Of a DNA stretch of 10,936 nt, positions 1 to 6,996 are shown piece by piece (the first letter of the stretch is position 1; each line of letters begins with the position of its first letter). Location: positions 1 through 10,936 of the forward strand of contig CAKKRO010000091.1 of assembly GCA_919902625.1 (NCBI GenBank). Reading direction: 5' to 3'. The stretch is from Nitrosomonadaceae bacterium. Lineage in GTDB: Bacteria; Pseudomonadota; Gammaproteobacteria; Burkholderiales; Nitrosomonadaceae. The notes under the pieces are model-generated. The model had not been told where the DNA came from, ran no database searches, and saw only the letters and a list, made by a program, of their open reading frames with translations. The position numbers and the translations under genes are program-made.

Positions 1-368
1 GCGCCTTTGCTTTTATATTTGACTGCTTTGGCGCGTAACATCAGATGCGGAAAATCAATATTCCATTCATGGGGAGGCACATAAGGGCACTTGGTCATGA
101 AACACATGTCGCAAAGATAGCAACGATCCACTACCTCCCAGAACTGGTTTTTATCAACGCCATCCAATTCACCGGTCGAACTTTCATCAATCAGATCAAA
201 CAAACGTGGAAAAGCTGTACATAGATTGACGCACCGGCGGCATCCATGACAAATGTCATAGACACGCTCCATTTCGTTCATCAAACTGGTTTCGCTATAA
301 AAATCAATGTTCTTCCAGTCAATGGGATGGCGTTTCGGTGCCTCTAAGCTGCCTTCACGAGTAGACAT
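1..368 (-). CDS. Two-cluster Fe-S oxidoreductase (GlpC/HdrD-like), N-terminal part, cut by window edge
   Basis: The first 122 residues are visible and the C-terminus lies beyond the left edge. Two ferredoxin-type cysteine motifs are seen: C40-x2-C43-x2-C46-x3-C50, then C83-x2-C86-x2-C89-x3-C94 followed by Pro. This is the layout of the 2x[4Fe-4S] domain at the start of GlpC/heterodisulfide reductase subunit D-like proteins, which usually carry CCG domains further on. The first motif ends Cys-Thr rather than the usual Cys-Pro. The start is well set: an in-frame TGA lies 12 nt upstream of the ATG, and the N-terminus beginning MSTREGSLEAP matches my memory of betaproteobacterial homologues. No clear Shine-Dalgarno sequence is present. 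It lies 118 nt downstream of the rubrerythrin gene on the same strand, a pairing I recall from other betaproteobacteria, so an electron-transfer role linked to peroxide handling is likely. The electron donor and true substrate are unknown. Confidence 0.85.
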   Translation of the reverse strand, partial: MSTREGSLEAPKRHPIDWKNIDFYSETSLMNEMERVYDICHGCRRCVNLCTAFPRLFDLIDESSTGELDGVDKNQFWEVVDRCYLCDMCFMTKCPYVPPHEWNIDFPHLMLRAKAVKYKSKG

Positions 369-403
369 AAATGTGTTTCAGGTGATAGAAAATGATCAGG
401 ATC

Positions 404-448
404 AAAAAGTGATGGGGTTTAACCAAGGAAAAATATTGGCAAACCCCA
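404..448 (-). terminator. Hairpin with trailing T run between rubrerythrin and Fe-S genes; attenuator or weak terminator
   Basis: TGGGGTTT (413-420) pairs perfectly with AAACCCCA (441-448). Inside it CCAA (423-426) pairs with TTGG (436-439), which leaves a short A-rich loop. Read on the minus strand, the stem is followed after four bases by five Ts (408-404). The T run is short and slightly displaced, so partial termination or 3'-end protection of the rubrerythrin message is more likely than complete termination. It may set a higher level for rubrerythrin than for the downstream gene. Confidence 0.45.
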
Positions 449-486
449 GTCATTTCAAACAACAAATATACTGATATTGAAACGAA

Positions 487-906
487 TTACTCGACCAAAC
501 TATCCAGTGCGCGCTGAAAGCGATTGGCGTGTGAACGCTCGGCTTTGGCCAGTGTTTCAAACCAGTCAGCGATTTCATCAAACCCTTCATCGCGCGCTGT
601 TTTTGCCATACCCGGATACATGTCGGTATATTCGTGTGTTTCACCGGCTATGGCTGTTTTCAGGTTGTCGCGGGAAGCACCGAAAGGCATGCCCGTTGCT
701 GGATCGCCGCAGGTTTCCAGATATTCCAGGTGACCATGGGCATGACCGGTTTCTCCTTCAGCTGTAGAGCGGAATACGGCGGCCACATCATTTTGTCCTT
801 CCACGTCGGCTTTGGCTGCAAAATACAAATAACGACGATTAGCTTGAGATTCGCCTGCAAAAGCGGCTTTCAGGTTTCCTTCAGTTTGAGATCCTTTCAA
901 TGGCAT
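487..906 (-). CDS. Rubrerythrin, minimal diiron form without rubredoxin domain
   Basis: This 139-residue protein is a ferritin-like four-helix diiron protein. The ligand pattern is visible: E19; E52 with H55 (ExxH); E89 and E92; and E123 with H126 (ExxH). Rubrerythrins reduce hydrogen peroxide to water at this centre in the cytoplasm. Classic rubrerythrins are about 190 residues and end in a rubredoxin-like domain with two CxxC pairs. Here the protein stops right after the last helix and has a single cysteine (C66), so it belongs to the short erythrin/sulerythrin-like group and needs an external electron donor. The start is supported by a strong AAGGAG site about six bases before the ATG. The Fe-S protein gene follows on the same strand and is a candidate redox partner by context only. 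The family assignment is firm, while the partner is inferred. Confidence 0.93.
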   Translation of the reverse strand: MPLKGSQTEGNLKAAFAGESQANRRYLYFAAKADVEGQNDVAAVFRSTAEGETGHAHGHLEYLETCGDPATGMPFGASRDNLKTAIAGETHEYTDMYPGMAKTARDEGFDEIADWFETLAKAERSHANRFQRALDSLVE

Positions 907-981
907 AATTTTCTCCTTTTTAATATGACTTATTGAGATAGTTGAAAAAAATATGTATTAACCAGTCACACAAAACTTAGA

Positions 982-1218
982 TTGACTGAGAAACGAAGAC
1001 ATGAGGTGATGGTTCTGCATCTTGCCAAAGTTTTCTTCAGTTTTATCAGAGCATGGCGAGTGCGTAAAAATACAAAGTTTAATCCGTGCGAGGAGACTAT
1101 CGAAGGGCTTGTGGATTGTCAACTGTTAGCTCGGGTTCGACCCGGTCTGAATGGAAGAAATTTCAGCAAGTGGCGAGAGAACGGTGGTATCGTATGCAAT
1201 CCGTTATCTTGTGCCTGA
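982..1218 (+). CDS. Doubtful small ORF, possibly non-coding or the first half of a broken gene
   Basis: This is a 78-codon open frame starting at TTG, with an internal ATG at 1009 preceded by a GAGG that sits too close to work well. The translation is rich in Arg, Lys, Trp and Cys, with no recognisable domain, signal peptide or periodicity. Its last 68 bases overlap the better-looking ORF at 1151-1522 in another frame. That allows a frameshifted single gene, but I see no slippery run or homology to support one. I include it because it otherwise fills the space upstream of 1151. It may well be random. Confidence 0.15.
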   Translation: MTEKRRHEVMVLHLAKVFFSFIRAWRVRKNTKFNPCEETIEGLVDCQLLARVRPGLNGRNFSKWRENGGIVCNPLSCA

Positions 1219-1522
1219 GTCATCTAACAATACTACAACTGTGCAACCCACCGTAATCATCAATCAGCATCGTAATACTGCAATAGTTGTTGCAACGAGC
1301 GGTAAGAAATTACTTGTCATTAAGTTAGGTAAGGGAAAACTGACCGTGACTCCGTTAACCATAGAAAAGATTAAAATCCAAGGGTATGTAACCAGTGATT
1401 ATTCACCCAAACTGGCGGCGCAATCCTATCTGCAACATGGGGCGGGCGTGAGTGAAAGGGCCAGAAAATATCTTGAAAAGATTGCTTGTGGCGAGTTCTC
1501 AGATAGTTTGGTGTTTACTTAG
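1151..1522 (+). CDS. Unrecognised 123-residue protein
   Basis: I do not recognise the family. The protein has a short Thr/Asn-rich stretch near residues 25-32, then a block rich in Val, Ile and Thr that looks like alternating beta strands (about 33-80, including TAIVVATSGKKLLVIKLG). The C-terminus (about 85-115) looks helical and contains SYLQHGAGVSERARKYLEKI. There is no signal peptide, membrane segment or cysteine cluster. This composition is protein-like, unlike the shadow frames around it. An in-frame TGA directly precedes the ATG, so the gene cannot begin earlier in this frame. No Shine-Dalgarno sequence is visible, and a GTG at 1184 is another possible start. The gene faces the 3' end of rsmA (convergent, 60 nt apart) and has no same-strand partner. 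It could be a lineage-specific small protein or the remains of a larger one. Confidence 0.5.
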   Translation: MEEISASGERTVVSYAIRYLVPESSNNTTTVQPTVIINQHRNTAIVVATSGKKLLVIKLGKGKLTVTPLTIEKIKIQGYVTSDYSPKLAAQSYLQHGAGVSERARKYLEKIACGEFSDSLVFT

Positions 1523-1582
1523 ATTAGACCTTAATACTTGTTTTTAAACATTCTTTAGCATGGATTGCGGTGTCTGATGTTG

Positions 1583-2371
1583 TTAAGTAGTCATGTTATC
1601 GGATATTGGTGCTAAATAATTCGTAATGGCTACAAATTGTGCCACTGATAAATTCTCGGCTCGCAGTCCAGGATCAATGCCAAGGGATGCAAAATCATCA
1701 GGTTTTAAATGATGGTTCAGCGTATTGCGCAATGTTTTGCGGCGTTGTGAAAATGCGGCTGAAACAATTTGTGAGAATAATGCTTCATCTTTCGCATTCA
1801 TAGATGCTTTATGGCGTGGAATCATGCGGACGATAGCCGATTCAACCTTGGGTACGGGACGGAAAGATTCTGCCGGAACACTAAAAACATATTCCATATC
1901 AAAACGATATTGCAACATAATCGAAAGACGCCCGTAATCCGATGTTGAAGGCATTCCCACCATGCGTTCCACAACTTCTTTTTGCAGCATGAAATGCATA
2001 TCCAGAATCTGCTCAGAGAATTGACTCAGATGAAACAATAAAGGCGTTGAAATATTGTAAGGCAAATTGCCGATAATGCGCAGTCCGCTTCCTAAAACAG
2101 AAAAATCGAATTTCAGTGCATCGGCTGAGTGGATAGTTAATTTTTCTTTGGGGAACTCTTTATCCAGCTTATCGACAATATCGCGGTCCAATTCCACAAC
2201 ATCCAGGTGATCAACCACTTGTAGCAGAGGTCTTGTTAATGCGCCGAGGCCTGGTCCAATTTCAATGATCCGATCATTCTTTTGCGGGTAAATCGCATCG
2301 ATGATATGAGCGATGACCTGCTGATCAATCAGGAAGTTCTGGCCAAAACGTTTGCGCGGATTATGGTGCAT
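1583..2371 (-). CDS. rsmA: 16S rRNA (adenine1518-N6/adenine1519-N6)-dimethyltransferase
   Basis: RsmA (KsgA) transfers four methyl groups from S-adenosylmethionine to two adjacent adenines in helix 45 of 16S rRNA, a late step and checkpoint of small-subunit assembly. The 262-residue length fits the family. Visible motifs are the N-terminal KRFGQNFL (7-14), the SAM-binding EIGPGLG (37-43), the acidic VELD (59-62), and the catalytic NLPYN (102-106). Near the C-terminus is a typical FSQRRKTLRNTL stretch. The frame stays open upstream for 37 codons, but those codons only read pdxA in another frame. The ATG at 2371 gives the family N-terminus. That ATG overlaps the pdxA stop by 11 nt and has no evident Shine-Dalgarno sequence, so translation is probably coupled to pdxA. 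It is the last gene of the operon. No convincing terminator is visible between it and the convergent ORF. Confidence 0.95.
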   Translation of the reverse strand: MHHNPRKRFGQNFLIDQQVIAHIIDAIYPQKNDRIIEIGPGLGALTRPLLQVVDHLDVVELDRDIVDKLDKEFPKEKLTIHSADALKFDFSVLGSGLRIIGNLPYNISTPLLFHLSQFSEQILDMHFMLQKEVVERMVGMPSTSDYGRLSIMLQYRFDMEYVFSVPAESFRPVPKVESAIVRMIPRHKASMNAKDEALFSQIVSAAFSQRRKTLRNTLNHHLKPDDFASLGIDPGLRAENLSVAQFVAITNYLAPISDNMTT

Positions 2372-3371
2372 GGCGGAGAAGTAACGCTTGGTTTCTGGCA
2401 AGCTGCATGGCCATTTCAATAGCCGCCAGCAGGCTGCCTGTGTGCGCACGTCCTGTAGCAGCCAATTCCAGCGCAGTGCCATGATCGACCGAGGTGCGGA
2501 TAATGGGTAATCCTAATGTGATATTAACACCCCCTCCAAAACTGGCATGTTTCAGTACCGGTAGTCCCTGATCATGGTACATGGTGAAAATGCAGTCATA
2601 TTGTTGAAGTTGTGCAGGATTAAACAAGGTATCCGCTGGGATAGGGCCGATCAAATGCATTCCCTCCGTTCTTAGTTTGTTGAGCACAGGAATGATGATA
2701 TCAATTTCTTCACGCCCCAAATGACCGGATTCACCGGCATGCGGATTAAGTCCCGCGACGGCAATGCGCGGTTTATCAAGCATGAAACGTGTGATCAAGT
2801 CACGCTGAATAATACGTAATTTACTTTCGATTCTGTCCGCTGTAATGGCGGCAGCAACCTCCTTGAGGGGTAAATGGGTAGTGGCCAGCGTGACGCGCAT
2901 GTTTCCGCCTGCCAGCATCATGACGACGGGGCTATGGGTCAGTTGTGACAGATATTCTGTATGTCCGGTAAAAGGAATGCCTGCATCATTGATCACGCCT
3001 TTATGCACCGGTGCGGTAACCATGCCATCAAATCGACCTGTTTTACAGGCTTCTACCGCATATTGAAGGGTTGCCAGGATGTAATGGGCATTTGCCGGGT
3101 TAAGTGTTCCGGGGACGGCTGGTTCCGTTAATGGGATATGCAGAACCTGCAAGCAGCCTGCCTTGTGTTGACTGGGAGCGGTTGAGGCGGCATCAATGAG
3201 TTTCAAGGGGAGTTGCAGTTGATGAGCGCGAGCCAGTAACAATTCACGGTCAGCGATAACCACCAGATTGCAGGCCAAAGCATGCTGGGCGACTTGCACG
3301 CACAGGTCAGGACCAATGCCGGCAGGTTCACCGGCGGTCAGTGCCAGTGTGGGAATAAAATTAATGCTCAT
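2361..3371 (-). CDS. pdxA: 4-hydroxythreonine-4-phosphate dehydrogenase
   Basis: PdxA oxidises 4-phosphohydroxy-L-threonine with NAD(P)+. The product, after decarboxylation, condenses with deoxyxylulose phosphate (PdxJ) to form pyridoxine phosphate. The protein is 336 residues. Seen in order are TAGEPAGIGPD (12-22), TAPVHKG (119-125), GHTEY (136-140), NPHAGESGHLG (209-219), MYHDQG (264-269) and TSVDHGTA (293-300). The metal-binding histidines fall at 166, 211 and 266, the numbers I recall for the E. coli enzyme, which supports the chosen ATG at 3371. Two in-frame ATGs 6 and 9 nt upstream are possible alternatives. A longer open frame to 3545 only shadows surA. A GGA about eight bases before the start may serve as ribosome site. 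The start overlaps the surA stop by 11 nt. Confidence 0.95.
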   Translation of the reverse strand: MSINFIPTLALTAGEPAGIGPDLCVQVAQHALACNLVVIADRELLLARAHQLQLPLKLIDAASTAPSQHKAGCLQVLHIPLTEPAVPGTLNPANAHYILATLQYAVEACKTGRFDGMVTAPVHKGVINDAGIPFTGHTEYLSQLTHSPVVMMLAGGNMRVTLATTHLPLKEVAAAITADRIESKLRIIQRDLITRFMLDKPRIAVAGLNPHAGESGHLGREEIDIIIPVLNKLRTEGMHLIGPIPADTLFNPAQLQQYDCIFTMYHDQGLPVLKHASFGGGVNITLGLPIIRTSVDHGTALELAATGRAHTGSLLAAIEMAMQLARNQALLLRHAP

Positions 3372-4689
3372 GATCATCATCCAGCCGGAGCTCAATATAG
3401 GCCTGATCCCGTAATTGCCGCAGCCATTCCTGGATAACAACATCCGCCTTCCGATCCCGTATTTCCTGACGGGCGGTCTGTCTGTGCCGGTCCAGGCTGA
3501 TATCCTGTGAGCGGTGTTCGAGTACCTGGATGATATGCCATCCAAACTGAGATTGTACCGGCTCGCTGATTTGACCCGGCAATAGCGCGTTCATGGTGCG
3601 CTCAAAATCAGGTACGGTATCGCCCGGTGAAAGCCAGCCCAGATCTCCCCCTGATGAAGCGCTGGTATCCTCAGAATAGAGTCTGGCGATCTCTTCAAAA
3701 TTTTCTCCATGATCCAGCCGTTTTTTAAGCTGTTCAATTTTAAGTTTGGCATCGTTCACAGAAGTCAATTCATTAATTTTAATCAATATATGGCGAGCAT
3801 GCGTCTGGTCAATGACAACGGTTTGCACTTCCTGGACACGTCTACCCAGTAGTTTGAAAATATGAAACCCGGATGGGCTTTGTACGATGGGTGTCAATTC
3901 TCCGGGCTGAAGTGAGGATAGCATTTCAGCAAATGCCGGCCCCATTTGGGCAATAGGGCGCCATTCGATGATCCCGCCCTTTGTGGCATCGGCGGCATCC
4001 GAAAATTCAGCGGCGACTTGAGCAAATTCCACACCTTCTTTCAACTTTGCCAGCGCCATATCAGCCCGCTGACTTCGTTGCTGGATCTGATTGGAATTCA
4101 TGTCTTCTGATACCAGTACCAGGATATGAGCGAGGCGATATTCATCATTGCCCACGGCCGATGTTTCCTGGGTGCGGAGTAAATTATCAACTTCTCCTTC
4201 GGTGACATTAACCTGTTGTTTAATCTCCCGTTCCTTGAGCCGTGCCAAGATCATTTCATCACGGATTTCCTCTCGAAACTTGTTAAAACTGATCCCATCC
4301 TTCTCAAGTACAGAAAAAAATTCTTGCAAGGATAAATTATTTTGTTCCGCAATACGGTGAACGGTTTCATCAATCTCACTTTCGCTGACGGATAGGCCGA
4401 CTTCCTGTGCATGCTGTAATTGAATCCGTTTGGATACAATGGATTCCAATACCTGGCTTTCCAGGGTATGTTGATCAGGCAGTTGGATGCCTTGTAATTG
4501 CAATCGCTCAATGGCCATTTTGATAGCCTCATCAAGTTCCTGCCGGGTGATCACATCTTCATTGACAACGGCTACGATATGGTCTATCGCTTTGGCGGCC
4601 GGAATAAATTCCGTTTCTTGGGCTGTGATATGGGTTGAGATTAATACAAGGAGCAGTAAGAGAATGCAGGGATAGTTTCTTTTATGCAT
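3361..4689 (-). CDS. surA: Periplasmic chaperone and peptidyl-prolyl isomerase SurA
   Basis: SurA escorts unfolded outer-membrane proteins, LptD among its main clients, across the periplasm to the BAM complex. With the ATG at 4689 the protein has 442 residues. A signal peptide is clear: basic HKR, a Leu/Ile core, and a likely cut after THITA near residue 23. The N-terminal chaperone domain follows (about 34-165, with VVNEDVITRQEL near its start). Then come two parvulin domains, about 184-284 (RLAHILV...SGFHIFKL) and 297-393 (ARHILIK...FGWHIIQV), and a C-terminal helix. Both parvulin domains look complete. An in-frame ATG at 4716 would add nine residues before the signal core. Neither start has a good Shine-Dalgarno sequence, so the start is uncertain by nine codons. 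The gap to lptD is 44 or 17 nt, and surA overlaps pdxA at its 3' end. Confidence 0.94.
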   Translation of the reverse strand: MHKRNYPCILLLLLVLISTHITAQETEFIPAAKAIDHIVAVVNEDVITRQELDEAIKMAIERLQLQGIQLPDQHTLESQVLESIVSKRIQLQHAQEVGLSVSESEIDETVHRIAEQNNLSLQEFFSVLEKDGISFNKFREEIRDEMILARLKEREIKQQVNVTEGEVDNLLRTQETSAVGNDEYRLAHILVLVSEDMNSNQIQQRSQRADMALAKLKEGVEFAQVAAEFSDAADATKGGIIEWRPIAQMGPAFAEMLSSLQPGELTPIVQSPSGFHIFKLLGRRVQEVQTVVIDQTHARHILIKINELTSVNDAKLKIEQLKKRLDHGENFEEIARLYSEDTSASSGGDLGWLSPGDTVPDFERTMNALLPGQISEPVQSQFGWHIIQVLEHRSQDISLDRHRQTARQEIRDRKADVVIQEWLRQLRDQAYIELRLDDDHEH

Positions 4690-4733
4690 AGAATAATGAT
4701 TTTCAATGAATGCCATATGAAGCAGGTCAACTG

Positions 4734-6935
4734 CTAATGAATGCTGGTATATCCCGGAATGCTTTGTTGTAATGCCTGCAGCGGGTTGTTACCCAGACCC
4801 ATTAATCCCTTTAATTCCAACTGCACAAAAAATGCCGTGGTTGTCGTGTGCGTTGCCGTTGTAAACCGTTGCATTACAACGCGCAGGGCCCAGCAACACG
4901 TGTGATATTCAAAACCTGCCAATCCTGCCAGGAATTTATCATCTTTAAGCGAATAATTGGCACGGGCAACGCCATGCCAATTTCCAGCGATGGGCCATTG
5001 AACTGAGCTATCGACTTGTTCCAAAACATCACGCGAGTAACGATAACCAAGATTCAGCACCTTCCCCGTATCCGGCTGGTAGCTGATACCTGTACGAAGT
5101 TTCTCTGTCCACAATCTGGATTCATCCATCTGGATGTTAGTATCCGTGCTGATGTGCGGTGTCAAACGGCCCGATATGGCTGCAACGAAGTCGGATTTTC
5201 CGCTGGTAACCTGAGGAGGAAGCAGCAGTACTCTGGGATCGGTAATGTTGTATTGTTGTCCTATGGCCAGCCGCAAACGTTCAATACCTGTCTCTTGTTC
5301 TACAAAACGCGAGGTCAGTGCGACCGTAACCCGGTTGGCATCATTAATCCGGTCACTGCCAGCGAATTTATTTTCGGTCAGCATTTGTGCAAAACTGAAG
5401 TCATTGACGGCGGAATCGAAATTGGGCAAGAAACTTTGGTTTCGGTATGGCGCATAGACATAAAACAGACGCGGTTCCAGAGTGTGGATAAATTTTCTGC
5501 CGCTTAATTCTGTCTGACGATCAAATGCGATACCGCTGTCCAGGCTGAAAATCGGGACAGTACGGTCTATGTTTTCCCCTTTATTCTCTACCGGCGCAGA
5601 CAAATTATATTGCGTGTAATGCAATCCGAACTTGGGCGTGATATAGCCATATTCATTGCGTAATGGAACGCTGACGCTGGGATAAAACACCATGCGTTTT
5701 CCATCAACGAGGGAAGGGTGATAAAAATTTGTCCAACTGCTGTTAAGCTCAAAATCCATTTTCCCCACATTCTGCTTAATGGCATTCATGGAGAAATGGG
5801 GCAGTCGTTCATAAGGGGAAATAAATAATGCCAGTGGATCCTGGATGGTTTGAAAACGTGAGGCGAATCCGGTAAGGCTTAATGAACCTCCTGCACCCAA
5901 TCTGCCGTTATAAGTGACGCCGCCTTGCTGCGACAGATTGGTCAAACTGGTTTGCGCAAGATTGGGGGTCAGTTCGCGGAAATAGCGGTCATCAGAGACT
6001 TGATTGTAGTTAAGAAAACCTTGCCATCCTCTACCAATATTCTGTGAATGTTGGTACAAAATACCCCAGCGGGTTTGATTGGTATTGATATCGTTGGGCA
6101 GAATATCAAACAGCAAGTTGCCGTTCATTTTATTGCCCATATACCGTAACTCGTTACTCAGCATGAAACCACGCATGGTCATAATTCGTGGCGCGATGGT
6201 GGCATCGATATTGGGCGCAATATTAAAATAAACCGGAAGGGCAACATCAAATCCGGTTTTTACGTTATAGCCTAGGAGAGGTGTCAGCAAGCCGGTTTTG
6301 CGTTTTCCGCTGAATGAAAAGTCGATCCAGGGTGAATACAATATCGGAGTGTCTTTAAACATAATACTGACATGACGCGCTGTGCCTACTTCTTTTTTGT
6401 TATCAACTTCCAGTTCTTTTGCGCGTATATACCAGTCATGGTTACCTTCAGGGCAAGTGGTGTAATTGGCTTCTTTCAATCGATAGTTATTTTTGCCTTC
6501 AAATAACAAGAGATCGCCGGCACCGCGTCCTTTTCCTTCTTTCATATAATAACGTGGTTCTGATAGACGGCCTTCTTCGGTTTGTAGATTGATGTGCAGA
6601 TCCTTTCCCTGCAAAATATCCTTAGGCCTGTCCAAGCGGGCGTCTCCCTTAACTTCTGCATCTTCAGTCACTTGAAAATATTTCATGTGGTCAGCAGTGA
6701 GTATGTTGTCGCCATGGTGTAACTCGGCATTACCAGTCGCTTCTATTTCCTGCTTGTAATAACCCGTAATGCGATCAGCCTCGATCAATACCGGTTTCTT
6801 TTGCGGTTTGATCACTGGTTTTTGCTCACCTTGCGGCTTGACAGGTAATTCATCACCCAATCCGGTCAACGGTACCATGAGCAACAAAGCCAGAATGAAT
6901 ATATTCCGTATTTTTTGGCTGATTGATATATTCAT
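4734..6935 (-). CDS. lptD: LPS-assembly outer-membrane protein LptD
   Basis: LptD forms the outer-membrane barrel that, plugged by LptE, places lipopolysaccharide in the outer leaflet. The protein is 733 residues, somewhat shorter than E. coli (about 784). A signal peptide spans about 1-27 (LALLLMVPLTGLG). A charged Pro/Lys/Gln linker follows, then the LptA-like beta-jellyroll (about 48-150, with LIEADRITGYY and ATGNAEL), then the barrel domain to the C-terminus. Cysteines are C161 (in TTCPEGNHDW) and the adjacent pair C680-C681 (HTCCWALR). The very N-terminal cysteine of the E. coli protein, which makes the other disulfide, is absent, so only one inter-domain disulfide can form. The ATG at 6935 gives the signal peptide but lacks a strong Shine-Dalgarno sequence. 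It is first gene of the operon and is followed by its own chaperone gene surA. Confidence 0.96.
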   Translation of the reverse strand: MNISISQKIRNIFILALLLMVPLTGLGDELPVKPQGEQKPVIKPQKKPVLIEADRITGYYKQEIEATGNAELHHGDNILTADHMKYFQVTEDAEVKGDARLDRPKDILQGKDLHINLQTEEGRLSEPRYYMKEGKGRGAGDLLLFEGKNNYRLKEANYTTCPEGNHDWYIRAKELEVDNKKEVGTARHVSIMFKDTPILYSPWIDFSFSGKRKTGLLTPLLGYNVKTGFDVALPVYFNIAPNIDATIAPRIMTMRGFMLSNELRYMGNKMNGNLLFDILPNDINTNQTRWGILYQHSQNIGRGWQGFLNYNQVSDDRYFRELTPNLAQTSLTNLSQQGGVTYNGRLGAGGSLSLTGFASRFQTIQDPLALFISPYERLPHFSMNAIKQNVGKMDFELNSSWTNFYHPSLVDGKRMVFYPSVSVPLRNEYGYITPKFGLHYTQYNLSAPVENKGENIDRTVPIFSLDSGIAFDRQTELSGRKFIHTLEPRLFYVYAPYRNQSFLPNFDSAVNDFSFAQMLTENKFAGSDRINDANRVTVALTSRFVEQETGIERLRLAIGQQYNITDPRVLLLPPQVTSGKSDFVAAISGRLTPHISTDTNIQMDESRLWTEKLRTGISYQPDTGKVLNLGYRYSRDVLEQVDSSVQWPIAGNWHGVARANYSLKDDKFLAGLAGFEYHTCCWALRVVMQRFTTATHTTTTAFFVQLELKGLMGLGNNPLQALQQSIPGYTSIH

Positions 6936-6996
6936 TATGAGGTTATTGTTATAGGAAACTGCAAATTCATACTAAAGGCGCTGATCCTTGTTTCCA

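Noticed and set aside
634..936. Plus-strand open frame opposite rubrerythrin
   Set aside because: It is a shadow of the rubrerythrin gene, whose ligands and ribosome site are unambiguous.
1131..1146. GGTTCGACCC resembling a tRNA T-arm
   Set aside because: The bases needed for the five-pair T stem do not match, and no acceptor, D or anticodon arms are found around it. It is a short hairpin only.
1523..1582. TGTTT-TT-AAACA small inverted repeat between convergent genes, as a possible terminator
   Set aside because: The stem is short and AT-only, with no clear T run after it in either direction. It is too weak to call.
2372..2482. N-terminal extension of the rsmA frame by 37 codons
   Set aside because: It lies inside pdxA, and the family start precedes KRFGQNFL by only a few residues, as the ATG at 2371 gives.
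3372..3545. N-terminal extension of the pdxA frame by 58 codons
   Set aside because: It only reads surA in another frame. The ATG at 3371 gives the known PdxA N-terminus and the expected numbering of the metal-binding histidines.
5016..5507. Plus-strand open frame of 163 codons
   Set aside because: It lies wholly inside lptD on the other strand, and the lptD reading is certain. It has no domain or ribosome site.
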